Below, one piece after another: positions 40,046 to 47,662 of a stretch of DNA of 64,000 bases; position 1 is the first letter of the stretch, and every line of letters starts with the position of its first letter. Source of the stretch: Schizochytrium sp. CCTCC M209059 (lineage: Eukaryota > Sar > Bigyra > Thraustochytrida > Thraustochytriidae). The stretch covers positions 1-64,000 of the forward strand of contig KN805406.1 of NCBI GenBank assembly GCA_000818945.1, in the 5' to 3' direction. The notes under the pieces are model-generated. The model made no database searches. It was given only the letters and a program-made list of their open reading frames with translations, and was not told where the DNA came from. The position numbers were made by a program, and so were the translations under genes.

Positions 40046-40874
40046 CTAGCAGCCTGCCGCAATGGAATGGAGACTGGCGTTTATCCTGTGGAGAAAATGA
40101 TCAAAGGAGCGGCCCATGAATGACAGAAATGGTGAATGAATCGTGACGAATGAATGAATGAACGAAGGAATGAATGAACGAATAAATGAAGGGATGCTTT
40201 GGAAATGGCTGGCGCGTGGCACATAGAGAGAGAGAGAGAGCTCCGAAGGAGGGTCTTTCAAGGGCGAGGCGTTGGCGAGGCGAGGCGGTCCGGCGGGATC
40301 TGAACAACCAGCGAGGGAGACGATTTATAATTTATCTTTCGTCGGCTGGTATACAGCAAAGCAGGAAGGCAGCCTTGCTGCTGCTGTTCATTTGCCGCCT
40401 ATTGAACAGGACGAACGCGCGAGAGATAATTGCCCAACACGAAGAGCCTTGGCCTACTCTTTCCTTGTTTATTTTACCTGAATGGCCGTCTGTAACCTGG
40501 ACATGGGCGTGCATGGGGCTCTATCAACAAGTCTTCATCATCAGCAGCATCGTCGGCGATCGCCTTGAATCAAAATTGAACACGTACCAAGCCAATGCTT
40601 GGCCTAGGCCTATACAAGTTGTACACATGCAAACGAAGGGACACTTGCTCGGCGTCCCTTGGAATGACTGGCACCCGACGAAGACGAGGAAGACGACGAT
40701 GAATGGTGTGGCAGAACTCGACGCTCACTCGCTGCGCGGCAAGGGAGCGCGGCAAGGGCGCGCGCGGAGCGGGCGGGGTCCGGGAAAAGGGCGGAGCCGA
40801 GGCAGCGGCAAAGACAGAGGCGAACGGTGAGCAGCGCCTCAGGCAAAGCGAAGCGGAGCAAAAGCAAAGTAGTC

Positions 40875-43800
40875 ATGGACAAGCTCTTCTCGGCCTTCGA
40901 CGGCGACGAGGAGCTCGACTCCACGCTCGTGCCCTCGTCGCCTGCCAAGGCGTCGACTTCGCCGGCCCAGACTGCGACGGCAGCGGCTTCGACCGCCGAG
41001 AAGACGGCTGTAGAGGATGACAAGATTCTCGAGGACAAGGAGACCGCCCCGGCCACCAAACGCGCCCATCAAGAGGAGAACGAGGACAAGGACGGCGACG
41101 TGGCCATGAGCGGCGAGGCGGCGCCAGCCAAGCGGCAGAAAACCGTCTCCGTGGACGCAAATGAGTCGGCACCTGCCGACTCGGTGCTCGCAGAGCACCA
41201 GGAAGAAAGTCAAGAGAATGATGCCGCCGAGGCCGCGGTTGAAAAACCTCCGGCCAAAACATATCCCTTCACACTGGACGGCTTCCAGCGTGAGGCCATT
41301 GGTTACTTGGAGCGCAACGAGAGCGTACTGGTTGCAGCACACACATCTGCAGGAAAGACCGTGGTGGCTGAATACGCCATCGCTATGGCGCTTCGCGACA
41401 AGAAGCGTGTCGTGTACACTTCGCCAATCAAGGCACTCTCGAACCAAAAGTACAGAGATCTCGCTGACGAATTCGAGGACGTGGGTTTAATGACTGGTGA
41501 TGTGACCATCAACCCGCACGCAAGTTGTCTCGTCATGACTACGGAGATTCTGCGGTCCATGTTGTACCGCGGCTCAGAGGTCATTCGCGAAGTCGCCTAC
41601 GCCGTCTTTGATGAGGTGCACTACATGCGCGACCGGGAGCGCGGCGTGGTCTGGGAAGAAGCCATTTTGCTTTTGCCGCACAAAGTGCGCTTCGTATTTT
41701 TGTCGGCCACCATTCCGAACGCCCAGCAATTTTGTGACTGGATCAGCAAGACCCATTTTCAGCCTTGCCATGCCGTCTACACGGATTATCGCCCCACACC
41801 GCTGCAGCACTACGTCTATCCAGCAAGCAGCACGGGCGTGTACCTGATTGTCGACGAAAAGGGCAAGTTCCACGTGGATACCTTTGAAAAGGCAATGTCG
41901 TCCATGAGCAGCTCGAACCTGGAGGACGCCGTCGACGAGGCGAGCAAGTCCAAGGATGCAAAGAAGCGGATGATGGCGCGTCGGCGCGACAAGATGGGAG
42001 ACCTATTGAGCATCATCCAAATGATCATGCAGCGTAATTACGATCCAGCAATCGTTTTCAGCTTCAGCAAGAAGGATTGTGAAAAGTATGCCGCCCAGCT
42101 GTCCAAGCTCTCGCTCAACACGGAAGAAGACAAGGCCATGGTGCGCAAGGTCTTCAAGAATGCGATTGAAGCGCTCAACGAAGATGACAAGGACCTTCCG
42201 CAGGTTCGCTCCTTGCTTCCGTTGCTGGAGCGTGGCATCGGGATCCACCACGGTGGCCTGCTGCCCATCCTCAAGGAGGTGACCGAGATTCTTTTTGGCG
42301 AAGGCCTTTTGAAGGTGCTTTTCGCCACCGAGACCTTTGCCATGGGCATCAATATGCCGGCCAAAACGGTTGTCTTTTCGGCCATGCGCAAGTTCGATGG
42401 ATCTGATTTCCGCTTTGTGAGCCCCGGTGAGTACATTCAGATGAGTGGCCGCGCAGGTCGTCGCGGTCTCGATGATCGCGGTATTGTGATTCAGATGATG
42501 GACGAGCCCATGGAAACGGCTCAAGCAAAGGAAATCATGAGCGGCCAGGCCAACCCTCTTTCTTCAAGCTTCTACCTCACGTACAACATGCTTCTCAACC
42601 TCATGCGCGTTGATGATGCGGATCCTGAGTTTGTCATTCGCAACTCGCTCTACACCTTTCAGCAAGAGAGCCAAATCCCGGAGCTTGAGGCTGACCTTCG
42701 TAAGCTCGAAGCCAAGGTCGAGGCCATGCAGGTAGACCGCGAGGACGAGGTGGCCAATTACAAGTATTTGAAATCGCAGTGCTCGCAAAAGGAGGCCCAG
42801 GTCGCCTCTCTCGTAATGCGCTCAGAAGTGGTTGGGCCCTTTTTGAAGCCCGGTCGGCTAGTGCAGGTCAACGACGGCTGGGGCTGGGCCGTCATTATGG
42901 AGGTCAAGCGTGGACGAGAGAACAAAAACGCTGTTGCGAGCATCGTGGTCGTCGTTGCTTCGGACCCATCGAACCCTGGTCTTCCCTTTGTGGCTCCGCA
43001 GGACGAGACTGATACCAAGGATGTGTCGTCGTCCGGCAAAGGCCGTCGCAAGAACAACAAGCGAGATCGGCCCGTGCATCCCGAGCCAGCCGTCCGTGAG
43101 ATTTCGCTCGAGAATCTTCTTCAGATCAGCACTCTCCGTGTCCACATGGTTACCGGACAGAAGAAGCATGAAACGCTGTTGCGCAGTATGCTCGAAGTGA
43201 AGCGGCGCCATCCCGAGGGCGTGCCTTGCATGTCGCCCGTTAAGGACTTGAAGGTCAAAGACCCGAAGCTTCCTGTGTTGCTGCAAAACTTGACAAGCCT
43301 ACAGGCCAAGCTCGAAGCGGACCCGATCCAGAGTATGACAGACCTTGTGGCCAAGCGCGAGCTCGTGGACGCCTTTGTGCAGAAGTTTAACGTCCGCATA
43401 GAGATCAAGTTGCTGAAGAAGGAAATTCGCAACAAGAAAAGCCTCCCCATGAAGGACAAGCTCAAGTCCATGAAGGTAGTGCTTCGTCGCCTCGGGCATG
43501 TGGACAAGGATGGGGTCATCCAGCTCAAGGGGCGCGTCGGCTGCGAAATTTCTACGGCGGACGAGCTCATTCTCACCGAGCTTTTGCTCGGCGGTAGTCT
43601 CAACGAGCTGACGCCTGCACACATTGCGTCACTTCTTTCGTGCTTGGTGTTCACTGAGAATGGCGAGAGCGAGGACCCTATCCCTGATGAGTTGGCTCCT
43701 CTTTACGAGAATCTGCAAAAGGTTGCCAAGCGGATTGGCGTTGTGCAGAACGACGCAAATATTCCCACGGACCCAGAGGAGTTTGCCAAAAAGTTTCGTT

Positions 43801-44039
43801 CGGACCTGATGAACCCGGTCTTCCAGTGGTGCAAGGGCGCACGATTTAGTCAGATTTGTGAGCTTACTTCAGTCTTTGAGGGCACCATTATCCGTTGCGT
43901 GCGGCGTCTGGTGGAGTTGCTTCGCCAGCTTGCCATTGCGGCACGCGTTATCGGAGATGTCACGATGGAGCAAAAGTTTGCCAAGGCTGTCGACCTCATC
44001 AAGCGCGACATCATTTTTGCCGCTTCGCTCTATCTGTAA
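40875..44039 (+). CDS. MTR4: Mtr4-type exosome RNA helicase (Ski2-like)
   Basis: The protein has 1054 residues from the first ATG, 40875 (the frame extends 16 codons upstream from a GTG). It is an ATP-dependent 3'-5' RNA helicase that feeds substrates to the nuclear exosome, for example in 5.8S rRNA maturation. An acidic, disordered N-terminus of about 125 residues is followed by two RecA domains. Walker A AHTSAGKT is at about 155-162, DEVH at about 246-249, then LSATIPN, and motif VI is QMSGRAGRRGLDDRG. The stalk and KOW arch (FLKPGRLVQVNDGWGWAV) distinguish Mtr4/Ski2 from other DExH proteins. The C-terminal DSHCT domain ends IKRDIIFAASLYL. The arch and C-terminus look closer to Mtr4 than to Ski2. 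It converges on the Rsa3-like gene. Confidence 0.95.
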   Translation: MDKLFSAFDGDEELDSTLVPSSPAKASTSPAQTATAAASTAEKTAVEDDKILEDKETAPATKRAHQEENEDKDGDVAMSGEAAPAKRQKTVSVDANESAPADSVLAEHQEESQENDAAEAAVEKPPAKTYPFTLDGFQREAIGYLERNESVLVAAHTSAGKTVVAEYAIAMALRDKKRVVYTSPIKALSNQKYRDLADEFEDVGLMTGDVTINPHASCLVMTTEILRSMLYRGSEVIREVAYAVFDEVHYMRDRERGVVWEEAILLLPHKVRFVFLSATIPNAQQFCDWISKTHFQPCHAVYTDYRPTPLQHYVYPASSTGVYLIVDEKGKFHVDTFEKAMSSMSSSNLEDAVDEASKSKDAKKRMMARRRDKMGDLLSIIQMIMQRNYDPAIVFSFSKKDCEKYAAQLSKLSLNTEEDKAMVRKVFKNAIEALNEDDKDLPQVRSLLPLLERGIGIHHGGLLPILKEVTEILFGEGLLKVLFATETFAMGINMPAKTVVFSAMRKFDGSDFRFVSPGEYIQMSGRAGRRGLDDRGIVIQMMDEPMETAQAKEIMSGQANPLSSSFYLTYNMLLNLMRVDDADPEFVIRNSLYTFQQESQIPELEADLRKLEAKVEAMQVDREDEVANYKYLKSQCSQKEAQVASLVMRSEVVGPFLKPGRLVQVNDGWGWAVIMEVKRGRENKNAVASIVVVVASDPSNPGLPFVAPQDETDTKDVSSSGKGRRKNNKRDRPVHPEPAVREISLENLLQISTLRVHMVTGQKKHETLLRSMLEVKRRHPEGVPCMSPVKDLKVKDPKLPVLLQNLTSLQAKLEADPIQSMTDLVAKRELVDAFVQKFNVRIEIKLLKKEIRNKKSLPMKDKLKSMKVVLRRLGHVDKDGVIQLKGRVGCEISTADELILTELLLGGSLNELTPAHIASLLSCLVFTENGESEDPIPDELAPLYENLQKVAKRIGVVQNDANIPTDPEEFAKKFRSDLMNPVFQWCKGARFSQICELTSVFEGTIIRCVRRLVELLRQLAIAARVIGDVTMEQKFAKAVDLIKRDIIFAASLYL

Positions 44040-44225
44040 CGATGTCAGATCCCGACGGCAGACTTTGTGAAATTACAAATAAAACAATCAAAATACAAGA
44101 ATTTTTCTCTCTTTCTTGTTTTTACTTTTACATGTGCTCCAAGTTTGCTTTGGCGAGAAAGAGAGAGAGCCACGCATTGCGTGCTCGTGTGGGCCGTTTG
44201 GACTCGAGGCATTTCTACGGATTCG

Positions 44226-44717
44226 TCAAGTTGAGGAGGAGGAGGAGGCTGCAGCTCGATTTGTGGTGCAAATGGCCTTCAAGTCCGCGTCAAAGATTGC
44301 GTCCTGCGCACCCACACGCAGACTGTCCACGAGAACTTGAACATCCTCTTCATCTCCTCGAAATACCTCATCCTTGCGCATACGATCGAGCTCGTTGCCG
44401 AGCGCCCGCGTCGCGTGCTCCATGTACCAGCTATCAAATTTTGCATCCTGAGACTTGCGCGTCTTGTCGTCGGCTTCTACAGCAGCTTCCCCGACAGCCG
44501 TGGCGGGGCGTCCTTTTGCCCGGACAGCGCGCCATAGCTCCGCTTGCACAAAGCTTGCCGGCAAGCGGTCACCTTGCAGGCCCGGCAAGAGATCGTCCTT
44601 GGCGAGGGCCTCCACGGCGTCGATGAGCTTGTCTCGCGCGTACTCTGCGGAAGAACCAGAGTTGTCCGCCTTGAGTGCCTGGTCCAGCGCGCGGCGCGCT
44701 TCGAGAGAACCCTCCAT
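44226..44717 (-). CDS. Rsa3-like ribosome assembly protein
   Basis: The protein has 163 residues from ATG 44717; the frame is open 88 codons further upstream, but that part is an Arg/Ser-repeat shadow of a TTCTGC microsatellite. Residues 94-143 (FDSWYMEHATRALGNELDRM through LVDSLRVGAQDAIF) resemble the fungal Rsa3 domain, whose pattern is FxxxY-x3-T-x3-GxxLDxLR, a short gap, then LxxxLxxGxxxF. Yeast Rsa3 is a nucleolar factor in early 60S subunit assembly. The N-terminal half is helical and unassigned, and the C-terminus is a serine run. The similarity is short, so a profile search is needed. The neighbour Mtr4 is also a ribosome-maturation factor. Confidence 0.5.
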   Translation of the reverse strand: MEGSLEARRALDQALKADNSGSSAEYARDKLIDAVEALAKDDLLPGLQGDRLPASFVQAELWRAVRAKGRPATAVGEAAVEADDKTRKSQDAKFDSWYMEHATRALGNELDRMRKDEVFRGDEEDVQVLVDSLRVGAQDAIFDADLKAICTTNRAAASSSSST

Positions 44718-45047
44718 CGCCGCTCGCGCCCCTGCGGCAGCACTGCTTTCCTCGCGTTCGCTTCTGCTTCTGCTTCTGCTTCTGCTTCTGCTTGTGCGCC
44801 AGTCAGCCAGCCAGCCACTCCACTCACTCGACGAATGGGGGTGTGCGCGGGGACCCCCGCTCTCGGTGCGCACGTTTTCGTCACGATATTCTCGACAGGG
44901 TATGCGAGTCCTAGGGCCTGGGTGAGGGACTATGAGATGAAGGTCATCGTCGTGCGGAGGAAGGTAGCGAGTTTGCCTCATTTTCCGCGAGCATCCCCCT
45001 CGCAGGCCAATGGAGAGAGGGTCGTAAAGAAGAAAGAAGATTCACGG
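44718..45047. other. Short spacer with (TTCTGC)n
   Basis: A 6-bp TTCTGC repeat at about 44758-44789 lies just upstream of the Rsa3-like start. No gene was seen. Confidence 0.6.
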
Positions 45048-46733
45048 TCACCGTCGCGCAGACGGACGTAGCGTCTCGCGTAGTTTGCGCGCCTGCTCAA
45101 AGTCCGCGAGGACCTCTTGGTATTGCGGGTCTTCAAAAAGCGTGTTCTGACTCTGCGTGCGCTGCGGAGGTGCCATGGCCCACGGCGGAGAACCTGGCGC
45201 ATCGAGGTTTCCAGAGACGGTGCGCCTTCCAAGCGATTTTGGCACGTGGTCTTGTGTCTTGTTGCAGCTGTCTGCATCGCTGATGATTTGATCGATAGTG
45301 TCGACGCGACGCTGGCCCACGTCAGAGCTCGCAGTTTGGCCGCGATCGAGCCCCCGCCGCCGACGAAGCTGCGCTGCGAGCTGCTTCGATTGGTGCAACT
45401 GAGATTCGAGACTTCGAGTCTTGCGCTCAAGGTTGACCACGCGCCGTCGCAAGGTCTTGTTGTCTGCAAGGAGAACGGCATGCTGGGCTTGGGCAGAACG
45501 CTTGTGTTGCGTGAGCAAGCTTTCTGCGCGCCGGACGTCGCGCGACTTACACTTTACGACGCGCTGAAGTGCTTGCCTTTGTCGCATGAATTCAAGCGTC
45601 GGGAGTCGCTGCGATACGGACTTGGCAGGAGTTTCGGGACCCAAGGTCGTCATGTCCGGCTCTGCAAGTCGCGCCTCTACATCAGAACCAGAGACGAAGC
45701 GATCGTACAGCTGCAGGAGACCATGTGCAACGAAATCTTGGCTATCTCGATCTTCGCTGTACAAGAGCTCATAAAGCGCGCTCTGAAAACTCTGAATCGT
45801 GTGTTCCCGCGCTCGAACGATGCCACGCTCTTCTTGCAGCGCTATATGTTGCGCGCGCAGCTTGGTGTTTAGCTCTTCGGCAATACGTTTTTGCGACTCG
45901 ATCGTTTCTTTGTTTTGAAGTCGCTCGGCCTCGTAGACTTCGCCCTGTTCTTGGAGCAGTGCGATATCTCTTTCCAGTGGCCCAAATCGCTCGCTCGCCT
46001 CTGCGAGCTGATGCTTGAGTACATTTCGCTCCACGCCAACGTGTTCAATCTTTTGTGCAAGATGCACAGCTTCCATGGTTTTGCTTTTGAGGGCCTCGTT
46101 GAGTGCATCTTTGGCGTCGCGCAATGACTGTGTCTCCTCGACAAGCCTCGCAGCGTGCGCGGCATCCTTCTTCGCTGATTGCGCAACAAATTCAGTCTTT
46201 TGATTGGCGAGCTCGTCGCGGAGGACGTCAATGGTCCGCTTCAGCTCCACGATTTCGCCGGCACGTTTTTGCAAAATGTTCTTGTCTATCTGCCGACGTT
46301 CCAGCTCAGTAATCTTTGCGTGCAATCTCGCTACCTCAAACGAGTGCTCTTGATCGACTTGTTTGGCGACAGTAGTATAGTGTTTCTCGAGATAGGATCC
46401 GTATTCGTCCATCGCGGAAGTCTCCTCGTTCTGCTTCGACTCGAGGGCATCCACGGTGGCCTTGAGCTCTTCATTTTTCTTGGCCATGGCTTCTTCATGT
46501 CGTGCTCGATCCTCGTCGCGTTGGCAGCGCAAATCGTCAACGGCATGCTGGAGTTCTTTGAGTTTGACGTCCTGCAGACTTATCTTTTGCAGGTACAGAC
46601 TCTCGAGCTCTTGCAAACTGGGGTCGAGCTTGTTTTCCTCATCGTCCAAGAAATCGTCCACCGTCTTCTTGAAGTCCTCCTCTGTGCGCTTGAGCTCTTC
46701 GCTGAAGAGCGGCGCCGGCTGGACGCGCTTCAT
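45048..46733 (-). CDS. Long coiled-coil protein
   Basis: The protein has 561 residues from ATG 46733 (a TTG lies three codons upstream). Almost the whole of residues 10-330 is rich in Glu, Lys, Gln, Leu and Ala with heptad character (ELKRTEEDFKKTVDDFLDDE at the start). A second coiled coil lies at about 395-460 (KTRSLESQLHQSKQLAAQL). The C-terminal about 100 residues are less ordered and include a Pro-rich patch and a final helix (FEQARKLRETLRPSARR). The pattern is like basal-body or ciliary coiled-coil proteins, but no family signature is visible. Function unknown. Confidence 0.72.
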   Translation of the reverse strand: MKRVQPAPLFSEELKRTEEDFKKTVDDFLDDEENKLDPSLQELESLYLQKISLQDVKLKELQHAVDDLRCQRDEDRARHEEAMAKKNEELKATVDALESKQNEETSAMDEYGSYLEKHYTTVAKQVDQEHSFEVARLHAKITELERRQIDKNILQKRAGEIVELKRTIDVLRDELANQKTEFVAQSAKKDAAHAARLVEETQSLRDAKDALNEALKSKTMEAVHLAQKIEHVGVERNVLKHQLAEASERFGPLERDIALLQEQGEVYEAERLQNKETIESQKRIAEELNTKLRAQHIALQEERGIVRAREHTIQSFQSALYELLYSEDRDSQDFVAHGLLQLYDRFVSGSDVEARLAEPDMTTLGPETPAKSVSQRLPTLEFMRQRQALQRVVKCKSRDVRRAESLLTQHKRSAQAQHAVLLADNKTLRRRVVNLERKTRSLESQLHQSKQLAAQLRRRRGLDRGQTASSDVGQRRVDTIDQIISDADSCNKTQDHVPKSLGRRTVSGNLDAPGSPPWAMAPPQRTQSQNTLFEDPQYQEVLADFEQARKLRETLRPSARR

Positions 46734-47287
46734 CGCAAGCAAGGTTTACTTGTTCGACCTGCTACCGTCGCAGGCATACCTCGAGCAGCCGTGAGGAAGG
46801 CGCGCTACTCTACACCCGACCCGACCCGTCCACTCTTCTCAAGCTCGTAAACAAGCACTGCAAGTATATCATTCCGCTGTTGCGGCCGTATTCTGGCACG
46901 TGAAAATCTCTCACAACGGAACTTTTTTTTCCCTCTCCTCTAGATTAGAAAAGCGAATATCTCGCTTCTTCTCCGTGAGAGTCTCGGCCGGCAGATGCCG
47001 TCTCGCGCATGCACACTCAGCGGGCGCATTGGAGGCCCCGAGGTCTTCCCCGGCGTCGCGGAAGCCGTCCGTCAGTCCTGCGCCGCGTATCGCCGGGTCG
47101 ACATTGCTCTCTCTGCCTGCCGCGAAGAAGGCGCGCCTAGGCCTAGGCCTAGGCCAAGTACGGCAGAGTGAGTGCTGAGTATCCAAAGCGAGCCCAATCC
47201 TCAATCCCCAAGCCTCTCGGCCGGCCTCGCGTGGTCTGGTCCTGCGCCGGCAGACGCGCAGCGACGGGAGCGGCTGCGCGGCGGCGG
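46734..47287. other. Spacer upstream of the coiled-coil gene
   Basis: GC-rich; includes a short CCTAGG-type repeat (cgcctaggcctaggcctagg, near 47133-47153). The + strand frame continues through the later part but has no conserved sequence. Confidence 0.45.
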
Positions 47288-47662
47288 TCACCGGCCGCGG
47301 GCGCCGGGGTCGCGAGGCGCGGCGGGCGGCTCGAGCAGATCGCGGAGGCCGCGCTGGACCTGGGCCCGGATCCCGCCGCGCCATACTTTCCAGAGGTCGA
47401 CGCGGACGGCAGGCACCGGCGGGTCGCGGCCGGCGGCTGCGCGCAGGAGCGCGGCCCGGGAGGCGGCGTCCATGCCGCCGCCGACCAGCACGGCGTCCGG
47501 CGCGGGCCGCGCGGCGCAGCCCGGCAGCCGCTGCAGCGCCGTGTCGAGATCTGCGACGTGGTCCAGCTCCGCGATGCCCGCCAGCGCGCGGCGGTATGCC
47601 GCCGCGACGTCCGCGCGGCGGCCCATGAGCAACAGCACCGGCAGCCTCGCGCGCCGGCACAT
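47288..47662 (-). CDS. Hypothetical small protein
   Basis: The protein has 124 residues, ATG at 47662. Composition looks genuinely coding: alternating hydrophobic strands and Ala/Leu helices (LPVLLLMGRRADVAAAYRRA, then PDAVLVGGGMDAASRAALL, then VPAVRVDLWKVWRGGI), suggesting an alpha/beta fold. The opposite strand in the same region gives Arg/Ser/Ala-rich junk, which favours this strand. No known motif was recognised. Its ATG overlaps, within one CATG, the ATG proposed for the + strand gene at 47661. It could still be a chance ORF in very GC-rich DNA. Confidence 0.4.
   Translation of the reverse strand: MCRRARLPVLLLMGRRADVAAAYRRALAGIAELDHVADLDTALQRLPGCAARPAPDAVLVGGGMDAASRAALLRAAAGRDPPVPAVRVDLWKVWRGGIRAQVQRGLRDLLEPPAAPRDPGARGR

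Larger units (their letters stand above)
39097..40874. other. Divergent 1.8-kb spacer with pentanucleotide and other repeats
   Basis: It lies between the PhyH-like gene (-) and the Mtr4 gene (+). It contains GATC-containing short repeats near 39560-39620, (CAACG)n at 39636-39697, (TGC)n at 40014-40045, an AATG-type run at about 40130-40195 and (GA)n near 40226-40241. No coding sequence is convincing. Confidence 0.55.

Noticed and set aside
44718..44981. N-terminal Arg/Ser-repeat extension of the Rsa3-like protein
   Set aside because: It is only the translation of the TTCTGC microsatellite and upstream DNA; the internal ATG at 44717 starts the protein-like part.
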